A DNA stretch of 64,000 nt from a bacterium (GTDB lineage Bacteria > Myxococcota > UBA727 > JAUIJE01): NCBI GenBank assembly GCA_030431455.1, contig JAUIJE010000020.1:1-64000 (forward strand). The letters run 5' to 3'. Shown here piece by piece: positions 54,844 to 63,306 of this stretch. How positions within the stretch are numbered: the first letter of the stretch is position 1; every line of letters begins with the position of its first letter. The position numbers and the translations under genes are program-made. The notes beneath the pieces are model-generated. The model was given only the letters and a program-made list of their open reading frames with translations. It was not told the DNA's origin and ran no database searches.

Positions 54844-55493
54844 GCGTGATCCGACCCTGCCAATGTCGCTGCCCCGGTGGCGGCGGCCCCGCAGGCGAGG
54901 GGGGTCAGGCCCATGATCGCGGCCCCGGCGAAGAAGATGGACGCCCCCAGGGCGAGCGTGCCGCGGTCGATGGGCTCGCCCTGGTCGAGCGCGGGGAACA
55001 GGCCCCACACCACGTAGACGACCCCGCCCGCGAGGGCGGTCACGGTGCCCACCGCGCCGAAGACAAACGCGGGGAGGGTGGCCAGAAACGCCGACAGCGC
55101 TGGCCACACGCCATCGGCGACGGCCGCGCCCACGATGGCGCCGACGGTCACCGCCACCGCGGTCAGGACCGGGACCCCCAAGGCCAGCGGCGCGGTGAGC
55201 AGAACCATTTGGTTGTTCGTGGCGTAGTCGCCCCGCGCCAATGCAATTTGACTCGCCACCAGGGTGGCCACCGGGCCGACCACCAGGGGCGCGGCCACCA
55301 GCCCCCCGAGGGCCGCACCCACCAAGGTGCTGGTGGTGGTGTAGGCAAACCAGCTGCTCGGATCCGACCAGGTGAGCGGCGGGTGCGCGGGGTCGACGAC
55401 GGCGTCCGCGTTGCTCTCGGCGGGATCGGCACTGGGCGGGGCCGAATCGGGCCCCGTCGACACCAATGCACATGCAAGCAAAAGCGGAACCAC
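54822..55493 (-). CDS. Multi-pass membrane protein of unknown function
   Basis: A 223-residue product from GTG 55493. An N-terminal signal-like segment (LLLACALVST) is followed by a Pro/Asp-rich stretch and about six Ala/Gly/Val-rich membrane helices. No catalytic motif or known family. The composition of the helices is similar to other Ala/Gly-rich integral membrane proteins of the window (61738, 34267). Convergent with the receptor gene. Confidence 0.72.
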   Translation of the reverse strand: MVPLLLACALVSTGPDSAPPSADPAESNADAVVDPAHPPLTWSDPSSWFAYTTTSTLVGAALGGLVAAPLVVGPVATLVASQIALARGDYATNNQMVLLTAPLALGVPVLTAVAVTVGAIVGAAVADGVWPALSAFLATLPAFVFGAVGTVTALAGGVVYVVWGLFPALDQGEPIDRGTLALGASIFFAGAAIMGLTPLACGAAATGAATLAGSDHASLLVEE

Positions 55494-55603
55494 AGCCTCG
55501 CCCCCCGAAAGCCACCCGCCCCCGTGGGGTCGCGTCGAACAAAGGCTTAGACACCGCCCGCGCTCGAAACTGTGACATGCAGATCAAGCGCGGGCGAAAT
55601 CGA

Positions 55604-56836
55604 TCAGAAGCACGTGTCCGGATACCCGAGCGCGGTGACCCGAACCTGGTCGAGCACGAAGTCGTTGCCCCCGGCTTGGCTCTGGGCGTTGTCGATCTCC
55701 ACCCGGGAAAAACCGCCGCGGGCGGTCAGCGCCACCCGGGTCCAGCGCCCCAGGGGCGGGGCGCCCACCGTCGCGGTCGGGTGGTCGTCGAGCCGGACAA
55801 AAAGTTCGGCGGGGTTGGCTTCGGACCAAGACCGCATGAAAAACTCCACGAGGTAGCTCTGCTCGGGGGAGGTGGTGACGTCGAGCCCCCACACCAGAAG
55901 CCCCACATTGCCATTGTAGAACGCGGCGTGGCCCATGCCCCCCGGGGACACGTCTCGCCAAGGCCGGTTGAAGTTCTCGTCGAACTTGAAGTGAATCTCG
56001 GGATTGTCCGGATCCACCGTGATCACCAACGTGTCCTGGGGCGAGAGCGCGTTGGTGGCCGCGGCCACGAGGGTGTAGTCGGTGTCGAAGCCGGCCCCCA
56101 ACAAGTCGAAGCCGTCGTTGGTGCCCAGCGAGGGACCCCCGCCGATGCAGGCGGCATCACCCACCCATTGGCATTGGGCACAGGCTGCGGTGTCCCCGCC
56201 GGTGTCGCATTCTTCTTCCCCCGCGGGCACGCCGTCGCCGCACACGGTGGCGCACCCCCCCGGCCCGCACGACCAGCCCGGCTCCGCCCGGCAGAAGTGG
56301 TCGCAGCCGTCGCCCCATTGGGTGTTGCCGTCGTCGCACTGCTCGGCGGGGTCGGTCACGCCGTCGCCGCAGGTCAGGCTCGAGCCCTGGCAGTCGGGGG
56401 CGCAGCCCGGGCCGTCGCACAACTCGGGGGGGCTGAGCACGCCGTCGCCGCACACCGGGGGGCCGGCGTCCCATCCGCCCGCGTCGGGGTCCACGCCGGC
56501 GTCACCCAGCGCGCCGGCGTCACCCGGCGCGCCGGCATCCCCGGGCGCGCCGGCGTCCACCCCGGCGTCGGGTCCGGGCGCCGACGCGTCGGGGGCGTGG
56601 TCGGTCCCGGCGTCGTCCGCCCCCCCATCGGCGGCCCCGGCGTCGTCCGGCCCCGCGTCGCCCGGGGCGGCCGCATCAGCGGGGCCCGCGTCCCGGCGCG
56701 CGCCGTCGTTGTGGCCGGGGCGCCCGCCCGCGTCCGCCCCCGCGCCGGTGAGATCGCCGACAAGAAGCGCAAACGAACACCCGCTGGCCAGCGCGGCCCA
56801 CGTCCACAAAACCGCCCAGCGCAGCCACGGGGTCAT
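55604..56836 (-). CDS. DUF4215 (Myxococcus Cys-rich repeat) lipoprotein
   Basis: A 410-residue product starting at ATG 56836. The lipobox is ASGC. A linker of about 110 residues is dominated by Asp-Ala-Gly triplets. Then come Cys-rich modules of the DUF4215 type: CGDGVLSPPELCD, CGDGVTDPAEQCDDGNTQWGDGCDHFC, CGDGVPAGEEECD. The C-terminal beta sandwich of about 150 residues looks like a carbohydrate-binding jelly roll. The combination of DAG linker and DUF4215 is a Myxococcota trait. A TATAAT (minus strand, 56896-56901) lies about 60 bp upstream. Confidence 0.88.
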   Translation of the reverse strand: MTPWLRWAVLWTWAALASGCSFALLVGDLTGAGADAGGRPGHNDGARRDAGPADAAAPGDAGPDDAGAADGGADDAGTDHAPDASAPGPDAGVDAGAPGDAGAPGDAGALGDAGVDPDAGGWDAGPPVCGDGVLSPPELCDGPGCAPDCQGSSLTCGDGVTDPAEQCDDGNTQWGDGCDHFCRAEPGWSCGPGGCATVCGDGVPAGEEECDTGGDTAACAQCQWVGDAACIGGGPSLGTNDGFDLLGAGFDTDYTLVAAATNALSPQDTLVITVDPDNPEIHFKFDENFNRPWRDVSPGGMGHAAFYNGNVGLLVWGLDVTTSPEQSYLVEFFMRSWSEANPAELFVRLDDHPTATVGAPPLGRWTRVALTARGGFSRVEIDNAQSQAGGNDFVLDQVRVTALGYPDTCF

Positions 56837-56895
56837 GCCCGCAGCATAGCGCCCGGGCGCGCCCCGCGAGACGACCGAGAGAGTCCGTATAAAGA

Positions 56896-56901
56896 ATTAT
56901 A
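56896..56901 (-). promoter_or_regulatory. TATAAT -10-like element
   Basis: A perfect TATAAT on the minus strand in an AT-rich patch, about 60 bp before the start of the DUF4215 lipoprotein gene. No clear -35 is seen at the right distance. Confidence 0.4.
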
Positions 56902-56963
56902 CCAATGTATAGGCCGTGCTGGACGCGCCGCGACCGCGGCGCATGGCCAGGCGGTGGCCCCGT

Positions 56964-56979
56964 TGGCACGCAGCGTGGA
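56964..56979 (+). promoter_or_regulatory. Sigma-54-like -24/-12 promoter upstream of rtcB
   Basis: TGGCACG (56964-56970) matches the -24 consensus; GTGGA at 56975-56979 stands where TTGCA/T is expected, keeping T and G but with G instead of C. It lies about 50 bp before the rtcB start codon. In E. coli, rtcBA is driven by sigma-54 with RtcR. No rtcR is in the window. Confidence 0.5.
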
Positions 56980-57029
56980 CTACGGACGGGGCATGGGGAA
57001 CAACCTCCCCGCGGCAAAAGGAGTTGGTC

Positions 57030-58250
57030 ATGGCAGGTCCCGAGATTCTCGAAGGCGGCGCGGTCCCGGTGAAGGCTTGGATTCGAGGGGTCGAGGCCGA
57101 TGACAAGGCCCTCGATCAGCTGCGCAACGTGGCCCGGCTCCCGGTGGTGTTCAAGCACGTGGCCGCGATGCCCGACGTGCACTTTGGCATCGGCGCCACC
57201 GTGGGCAGCGTCATCCCCACCAAACAAGCGATCATCCCCGCCGCGGTGGGGGTCGACATCGGGTGCGGGATGATGGCCGCGCGCACGTCGCTGACCGCGT
57301 CCGACCTGCCCGATTCGCTCAAAGACATCCGCAGCGACATGGAGCGGGCGGTGCCCCACGGGCGCACCGGGCGCGGGGGCCGCAACGACCGTGGGTCCTG
57401 GGGGGCCACCCCGGGATCTGTGGACAGCGGGTGGGCCAAGCTGAAGCCCGGGTACGACCGGATCATCGACCGTCACAAGAAGCTGGACCGGGGCAAACAC
57501 GTGACCCAGCTCGGCACCTTGGGCGGGGGCAACCACTTCATCGAGCTCTGTCTCGACGAGGAGCAACGGGTGTGGGTGATGCTGCACAGCGGGTCCCGTG
57601 GGGTAGGCAACCGCATTGGGTCGCACTTCATCGCGCTGGCGAAAAAGGACATGGAGACCCACATCAGCAACCTGCCGGACAAAGACCTGGCGTACTTCCA
57701 GGAGGGCACCGAGCACTTCGATGACTACGTGTTCGCGGTGGGGTGGGCCCAAAGCTATGCCCGCGAGAACCGCAACATCATGATGGCGCGGGTCCTCGAC
57801 GCGCTCCGCAAGCACAAAGCTCTGCCCACGTTCAGCGTGGACAAAGAGGCGGTCAACTGCCACCACAACTATGTGCAGCGGGAGACCCACTTCGGGGAAG
57901 ACGTGTTCGTGACCCGCAAAGGGGCGGTGAGCGCCCAGGAAGGCCAGCTTGGCATCATTCCCGGGTCGATGGGGGCCAAGTCCTTCATCGTGCGTGGCAA
58001 AGGCAACGCGGAGAGCTTCCACTCTTGTTCCCACGGGGCGGGGCGGGTGCTGTCTCGCACCGCGGCGAAGAAGAAGTTCACCGTCGAGGACCACGCCGCG
58101 GCCACCGCGGGGGTGGAGTGTCGGAAGGACGCGGGGGTGATCGACGAGACCCCGCAGGCGTACAAAGACATTGACCGGGTCATGGCCGCCCAGTCGGACC
58201 TGGTCGATGTGGTGCACACCTTGAAGCAAGTGGTGTGCGTGAAGGGGTGA
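57030..58250 (+). CDS. rtcB: RNA-splicing ligase RtcB
   Basis: A 406-residue product starting at ATG 57030 with AAAAGGAG 6 nt upstream; length matches the family (about 408 in E. coli). The Mn-binding and GTP-binding residues are visible: DIGCGM, GGGNHFIEL, HSGSRGVG, NCHHNY, SCSHGAGR (the segment around the guanylylated His), and DETPQAYKDIDRVM. It joins 3'-phosphate or 2',3'-cyclic-phosphate ends of RNA to 5'-OH ends, for RNA repair. It is followed three bases later by rtcA, so the two form an operon. Confidence 0.97.
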   Translation: MAGPEILEGGAVPVKAWIRGVEADDKALDQLRNVARLPVVFKHVAAMPDVHFGIGATVGSVIPTKQAIIPAAVGVDIGCGMMAARTSLTASDLPDSLKDIRSDMERAVPHGRTGRGGRNDRGSWGATPGSVDSGWAKLKPGYDRIIDRHKKLDRGKHVTQLGTLGGGNHFIELCLDEEQRVWVMLHSGSRGVGNRIGSHFIALAKKDMETHISNLPDKDLAYFQEGTEHFDDYVFAVGWAQSYARENRNIMMARVLDALRKHKALPTFSVDKEAVNCHHNYVQRETHFGEDVFVTRKGAVSAQEGQLGIIPGSMGAKSFIVRGKGNAESFHSCSHGAGRVLSRTAAKKKFTVEDHAAATAGVECRKDAGVIDETPQAYKDIDRVMAAQSDLVDVVHTLKQVVCVKG

Positions 58251-58253
58251 GTC

Positions 58254-59273
58254 ATGATCGAGATCGATGGTTCTCGGGGCGAAGGCGGCGGGCAGATCCT
58301 GCGCTCGGCGTTGGCGCTGTCGGTGCTCACCGGCCGGCCCTTCCGCATCGAACAGATTCGGGCCCGGCGCAAAAAGCCGGGCCTGATGCGCCAACACCTG
58401 ACCGCGGTGCGGGCCGCGGCCCGGGTCTCGCATGCCGCGCTGTCCGACGTCACCGTGGGCAGCACCGTCCTGTCCTTCGCCCCCCAAGGGGTGGTGGCCG
58501 GCCACTACGAGTTCGCGATCGGGACCGCGGGCTCGACGTCGCTGGTGCTGCAGACCGTGCTCTGGCCTCTGCTCGCGGCCGCGGGCGAATCGGTGCTCGT
58601 GCTCACCGGGGGCACGCACAACCCGATGTGCCCGCCGGTGACGTTCATGGAGCACGCGCTTTTGCCGCTGTTGGCGACCATGGGCGCGGACGTGACCCTC
58701 TCGCTCGAGCGCTACGGCTTCTTCCCCGCCGGGGGGGGCCGGCTGGTGGCGCGCATTCGGGGCTCTACCGCGTGGCGCCCCCTCGAGCTGCTCACCCGTC
58801 GCGGCGACGTGTCGGTGCGGGGGGGCGCCCAGGTGGCGGAGCTGTCCGAGAAGATCGCGCACCGGGAGGTGCGGGTGCTCAAGGACAAGCTCGGCCTCGC
58901 GCGGGACGCGGTCACCGTCGAAACTGTGAAGAGCATCGGCCCGGGCAACATCGTCCAGGCTTTTGTGCAGAGCGAGGGCCTGTGCGAGGTGTTCACCGCC
59001 TGTGGCGAGCGGGGCCTGCGGGCCGAGCAGGTGGCCAAGCGGGTGGTGGGCCAGGTCAGGCAATACCTCGCCTCGGACGCGCCGGTGGGGCCCTACCTCG
59101 CCGACCAGCTGCTGATTCCGTTGGCCTTGGCCGGCGGGGGCACGTTCCGCTGCACCGAGGCCACGCCCCATCTGCACAGCAACGCGGAGGTGGTCGAAAT
59201 GTTCCTGCCTGTGCGGGTGCAGATCGACGAGGGGGCGGGGGCCGCGCAGGTCACCGTGCGCGGGGTGTCCTGA
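58254..59273 (+). CDS. rtcA: RNA 3'-terminal phosphate cyclase RtcA
   Basis: A 339-residue product. The signature GSRGEGGGQILRSALALS is at the N-terminus, RARRKKPGLMRQHL follows, and the ADQLLIPLALAGGG segment and ATPHLHSNAEVV with the catalytic His are at the C-terminus. It converts RNA 3'-phosphates to cyclic phosphates using ATP, via an adenylated His. The gap to rtcB is three bases, and a ribosome site overlaps the rtcB end (AAGGGGTGAG). Confidence 0.97.
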   Translation: MIEIDGSRGEGGGQILRSALALSVLTGRPFRIEQIRARRKKPGLMRQHLTAVRAAARVSHAALSDVTVGSTVLSFAPQGVVAGHYEFAIGTAGSTSLVLQTVLWPLLAAAGESVLVLTGGTHNPMCPPVTFMEHALLPLLATMGADVTLSLERYGFFPAGGGRLVARIRGSTAWRPLELLTRRGDVSVRGGAQVAELSEKIAHREVRVLKDKLGLARDAVTVETVKSIGPGNIVQAFVQSEGLCEVFTACGERGLRAEQVAKRVVGQVRQYLASDAPVGPYLADQLLIPLALAGGGTFRCTEATPHLHSNAEVVEMFLPVRVQIDEGAGAAQVTVRGVS

Positions 59274-59326
59274 CCGGTCAGCCGATCTGCCAGGACACCC
59301 CCGGCCGGGCCTGGTAAACGGTCTGC

Positions 59327-60964
59327 ATGGGGACACACGAAAAAAAGAGCGGACCGACCTTTACCCGTCGTGAGGTGCTCGCGGGCTCGGCGGTGGCGGT
59401 GGCCGCCGCCGGGTGCCCGGGCCCGTTGCCGGGGGTGGACGCCGGGGGCGCGGCCGATGCAGGCACATTGAGCGATGGGGGCCTCGCCGCCCCCGACGCG
59501 GGCCAGACGCTCGACGCCGGGCTCGACGCGGGCGCACCCGACGCGGCGTCGTCCCCGGACGCGGGAGCGGACGCGGGCTTGGCCCCCGACGGGGGGCTGG
59601 ACGCCGGAGCCCCGGGCCCCGACGGCGGCGACTTTGCTGACGGGGGCGCCCCCGACGCGGCCGCGGACGATGCGGGGGTGGACCCAGACCACCCGGCCGC
59701 GATCGCCCCGAGCCCGGAGTTCCCGCTCGGCGTGGCCACCGGTCCGGGGCAATCGGGGGGCGTGGTGTTCTGGACCCGGTACGACGGGCCCAATGATATT
59801 GCGCTGTGTTATTGGCCGGCGATGGACCCGTCCGGCTACACCCTGCAGCCGATGGGCCCGGCCGACCTGTCGCCGCTGATGGCCGGCCAGCGCGCGTTTG
59901 TGGCCCACCCCGAGCTGCTCCCCGGGGTGCGCTACGAGTACACCTTCGTGGAGCTGGACCTGTCCGACCCCGCGGTGTGGCTCGGCCGCAGCGACGTGGG
60001 CCAGGTGCGCATCCCCGCCCTCGGAGGCAGTGACAAGGTCGTGCGCATCGGGGCCCATTCCTGCACCAACGCGGGCGAGACCAACTTCAATGTGCTCGAC
60101 GCCGCGGGGTCGTTGACCGATCTCGACGCGTACATCCTCGTCGGGGACACGGTGTACGCGGACGGGGCCGTGACCCGCGCGGAGTACGACCAGTTTTGGG
60201 ACACCGCCTTTCGCACCAACGCCTACCGCGACATCCGGCGGCGCAATCTGTTGCTCGCCACGTGGGACGACCACGAGGTGGACAACAACTGGAACCCGGA
60301 GACGTTTGACCCCACCAACCTCGCCAACGCCACCGACGCGTTTTTCGCCCACCAACCCCTCGATCCCGTGGCCGCCGATCCCCAGCGCATCTGGCGGTCC
60401 CAACGGTTCGGCAATGTGCTCGAGGTGTTCGTGCTCGATTGCCGCTCTGAGCGGCTGCCGTCGACGCGCCAGACCGAAGACGCGATCTACATCTCCACCG
60501 CGCAGATGGATTGGCTCAAGACCGGCCTGGCCAACTCCCCGTGCACGTTCAAGCTGATCGTGAACAGCGTGCCCATCGCCGACCAGCCCCTCGCCCTCGG
60601 CGCCGCCGACCAATGGAGCGGGTACGCGGCCCAGCGCGACGAGATCCTCGACTTCATCGACACCGCGCCGTTCGACGGGGTGATCTGGCTGGCCGGGGAC
60701 ATCCACATGTCGGCCACCGGCCGGATCGGGGCCCCCGGCGACCAGGGCGCAGGCCAGATCGAGGTCATCTCCAGCGGCGCGGCCAAGGCGGTGGGCAACC
60801 CCCGCGCGTTTTTGTTCAACGGTCCCCAATGGGACTGGGCCACCGCCCAGCGCGCGTTCGTCACGCTGTCCTTCCAGCCCCTCACCGGCCAGGTCACCGT
60901 CACCCACCTGGCCGAGGGGCTCGGGGTCATGGACGAGCACACCTACACCATCGCCACCCTCTGA
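59327..60964 (+). CDS. PhoD-type phosphatase with Tat/lipoprotein signal and DAG linker
   Basis: A 545-residue product. A twin-arginine-like signal (TRREVLAGS) ends in lipobox AAGC, and a roughly 100-residue Asp-Ala-Gly-rich linker follows. The PhoD-type domain comes after: [52 protein letters not shown], and LAGDIHMS, giving the expected metal ligands. PhoD enzymes are calcium-dependent phosphodiesterases/monoesterases for phosphate scavenging. An N-terminal DAG linker is unusual. It follows rtcA by 53 bp and may share its transcript. An exact TGCAG-N3-CATTG motif is at 59458-59470. Confidence 0.9.
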   Translation: MGTHEKKSGPTFTRREVLAGSAVAVAAAGCPGPLPGVDAGGAADAGTLSDGGLAAPDAGQTLDAGLDAGAPDAASSPDAGADAGLAPDGGLDAGAPGPDGGDFADGGAPDAAADDAGVDPDHPAAIAPSPEFPLGVATGPGQSGGVVFWTRYDGPNDIALCYWPAMDPSGYTLQPMGPADLSPLMAGQRAFVAHPELLPGVRYEYTFVELDLSDPAVWLGRSDVGQVRIPALGGSDKVVRIGAHSCTNAGETNFNVLDAAGSLTDLDAYILVGDTVYADGAVTRAEYDQFWDTAFRTNAYRDIRRRNLLLATWDDHEVDNNWNPETFDPTNLANATDAFFAHQPLDPVAADPQRIWRSQRFGNVLEVFVLDCRSERLPSTRQTEDAIYISTAQMDWLKTGLANSPCTFKLIVNSVPIADQPLALGAADQWSGYAAQRDEILDFIDTAPFDGVIWLAGDIHMSATGRIGAPGDQGAGQIEVISSGAAKAVGNPRAFLFNGPQWDWATAQRAFVTLSFQPLTGQVTVTHLAEGLGVMDEHTYTIATL

Positions 60965-61029
60965 CGATGGGCCCCGCCCCGCCCCGGGCGGGACTTTCCC
61001 CCGCCCCCCGGGGTGGTTACGCTTTTTGT

Positions 61030-61341
61030 ATGCCTGCCCCCAAGCTCCCGAAGAACCTCAACAAGCACGCCACCACCATCGCGGTGGTCGGATCCGTGCT
61101 CCGGGAGGTGGCCAAGCTGGTCAAGGTGGTGCTCGAAAAAGAGCCCCGCACCTGCCCCAAATGCACCTACCGGATGGTCAACGAGGTGTCCCGCATCAGC
61201 CGCGGCCGGCACCGCGACCCGCGCCGGTATTGGCGCTGTTCGGCCTGCGCCCGCCGGTACAAGTCCGTGGGGGATGGGCCGTTCATGGAGCCCACCGACC
61301 GCGAGTGGCAAAAGTACGTGCCCCTGCGTTTCCCCCGCTGA
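61030..61341 (+). CDS. Small zinc-ribbon protein
   Basis: A 103-residue product starting at ATG 61030. A helical N-terminus rich in Lys ([12 protein letters not shown]-like) is followed by a ribbon with CPKC (about residue 41) and CSAC (about 73) and a basic, Tyr/Arg-rich end. The start GTG of yidD follows after eight bases, so they are probably cotranscribed. Nucleic-acid binding is plausible; family not recognised. Confidence 0.75.
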   Translation: MPAPKLPKNLNKHATTIAVVGSVLREVAKLVKVVLEKEPRTCPKCTYRMVNEVSRISRGRHRDPRRYWRCSACARRYKSVGDGPFMEPTDREWQKYVPLRFPR

Positions 61342-61349
61342 GGCACGAC

Positions 61350-61655
61350 GTGCAGTTCCTCGCTTGGCCCCTGCTGCTGGTGATCAAGTTCTACCGGCGT
61401 TTTATCTCGCCGCTGTTGCCGCCGAGCTGCCGCTACTACCCGAGTTGCTCGGCCTACGGCCTGGAGGCGATCCAGTTGCATGGGCCGTTTCGGGGGACCT
61501 GGCTCACCGTCCACCGCATCGCCCGCTGCAACCCCTGGGGGGGCGAGGGCCTCGACCCGGTGCCCGGCTCCGAGATGGCCAAGCGCCTGGCCGAGGGCCA
61601 CGGGCACGATGACCACCCGCACGACGACCACGGACACGACCACCACCACCCGTGA
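61350..61655 (+). CDS. yidD: YidD membrane protein insertion efficiency factor with His/Asp tail
   Basis: A 101-residue product from GTG 61350. The YidD core is clear: [33 protein letters not shown] and a downstream [14 protein letters not shown], with the conserved Cys residues. YidD assists YidC in membrane protein insertion and is usually near rnpA-yidC, which is not the case here. After the core comes an unusual tail of about 20 residues made mainly of His and Asp with Gly/Pro, which looks metal-binding. Confidence 0.9.
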   Translation: MQFLAWPLLLVIKFYRRFISPLLPPSCRYYPSCSAYGLEAIQLHGPFRGTWLTVHRIARCNPWGGEGLDPVPGSEMAKRLAEGHGHDDHPHDDHGHDHHHP

Positions 61656-61737
61656 GCGCAGGCGGGCCCGCCTTCGCCGGTCTCTTCCCGGCCACCGCCA
61701 GTTCTTGATCACACGTGCAATGACATGGGCGAGGCGG

Positions 61738-63306
61738 TCACTCCGCGTCGTCGCCGCTGAGCCCGGCGAGGGCCACGGCCGCGGCCACCCCGCCCGCGGC
61801 CGCGGCGGCCACCCCAGCCCCGCCCAGCGCCGCGGCGAACCCGGCCAGTGCCGCCCCGTCCCGGTCGGGCCAGAGCAAGTAGACGGGCACGCCGGCGGCG
61901 GCCCCGGCCAGGCCCGCCGCCAATGTCGCTGCAACAGCGGCGGCGACCCCGGTGATCACGGCCGCGCCCGGGTCCGCGCCCATCATCAGGGCCATCGCCG
62001 CCACCACGCCCCCGGTGAGCAACACCGGCGCCACCGCGAGCCCAGCCGCGCCGGGCAGACCCAGCCACAGCCAGGGTGCCCCCGAGGCGGCGAGCAACAC
62101 GGTGAAGTTGGCCACCGCCAGGGCGCTGGCCCCGGCGATGGCGATGAACACCCCCCCCGCGGCGCCGACCCCGGCGGTCAGGGCGATGGCGGTGACCCGC
62201 TGGCTGTCGGTCGGCCCCCCGCCGCGCGCCACCGTGGCCGGGGCCTGGTAGTCGGTGAGCGAGCGCGCGGTGACCACCGCGTGTTGGTTGTCCTGCAGCT
62301 GGGCCACCGCCCGCTGCAGGCGCTGTCCCCGCCGCACGTAGACCTCGTAGCGCCCCGGTCGCAAGGCCACGACCACGGGCACGCCGGCGAGCTTCTCGAA
62401 CTCCGCGAGCACCCGCCCGTCGTCGAGCCGCACCGCGATGTAGCCGGACACCGGGCCCGCGATCTCCAGCTGGCTGCGGGTGGCGCTGAGCTCGGTGAGC
62501 ACGACATCACCTTGGCCGATGAGGTCGATGTCGTACGTGGGGTGCTGGGGTCCGTAGGCGCTGTCCACAGTTCGGCTGGTGGTCATGGTGTACGCGAAGC
62601 GGTAGGCCTCCATCAATGTCACTTGGCCATCGGCGTCGCCGTCGGCGGCGCCGCGCAGCCCGCTGACCAGAAAGTGCGTGAAGAACGACCCGCGCAGCGC
62701 GTCCGACTCCTGGGCCGCTTCGTCGCGGCCCGCCGAGGTCACATACGCCCGGCCGCGCACGTCGCGCGCGGGGACAAACGCTTGCACCGGCACATGCACG
62801 CCCCCTTTGGCCCGGGTCACCGCCCCGGCATTGCACGAATCGAGCACCAGCAGGCCAAACCGCACCGGCAACGCCTCGAGCCAACGCCGCATCTCCGCGT
62901 AGGGGAGCGTGCCGTCGCGCAGCAGCAGGCCCTCGTCGCTGGAGTGGCCCGAGTAGTACACGACCACCTCGGTGGGGCCGGTGGCCGCGGCTTGTTCGAT
63001 GCGCGCGGCGAGCGCGGCCTGGGCGCGCCGGGCGCCCGCGAGGTCGGGGCCCTGGGTCGAGACCAAACGGTCGGGCGCGACCCCGCCGAGCTCGGTGAGC
63101 ACCCCGGCGAAGGCGTCGGCGTCGGATTCGGCGTAGGCCAAGGTCGCGCGCTCGTGCCCTTGGTTGGCCCCGATGACCCAGGCGAACCGGGCCGGGGCTT
63201 GTCCCTCGTCGGCCGCGGCGGGGGCAGCCACCGTGTACAGGGCCGCGGCCAAGACCGCGCCCACCCTCGACGACAGATGCCCCCGCGCGGCCCGGGCCGG
63301 GCTCAC
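61738..63306 (-). CDS. Caspase-fold (peptidase C14) membrane protein
   Basis: A 522-residue product from GTG 63306, overlapping the upstream gene stop (GTGA). Signal peptide, then a caspase/metacaspase domain (about residues 40-260) with catalytic His121 in YYSGHSSDEG and Cys158 in LVLDSCNAG. A PEGA-like beta domain (about 275-350) and five to six Ala/Gly-rich membrane helices follow. The protease domain is thus predicted outside the cytoplasm. The partner gene encodes an anti-sigma/DUF4384-like protein, a pairing common in Myxococcota. An exact CAATG-N3-CTGCA motif is at 61921-61933. Confidence 0.87.
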   Translation of the reverse strand: MSPARAARGHLSSRVGAVLAAALYTVAAPAAADEGQAPARFAWVIGANQGHERATLAYAESDADAFAGVLTELGGVAPDRLVSTQGPDLAGARRAQAALAARIEQAAATGPTEVVVYYSGHSSDEGLLLRDGTLPYAEMRRWLEALPVRFGLLVLDSCNAGAVTRAKGGVHVPVQAFVPARDVRGRAYVTSAGRDEAAQESDALRGSFFTHFLVSGLRGAADGDADGQVTLMEAYRFAYTMTTSRTVDSAYGPQHPTYDIDLIGQGDVVLTELSATRSQLEIAGPVSGYIAVRLDDGRVLAEFEKLAGVPVVVALRPGRYEVYVRRGQRLQRAVAQLQDNQHAVVTARSLTDYQAPATVARGGGPTDSQRVTAIALTAGVGAAGGVFIAIAGASALAVANFTVLLAASGAPWLWLGLPGAAGLAVAPVLLTGGVVAAMALMMGADPGAAVITGVAAAVAATLAAGLAGAAAGVPVYLLWPDRDGAALAGFAAALGGAGVAAAAAGGVAAAVALAGLSGDDAE

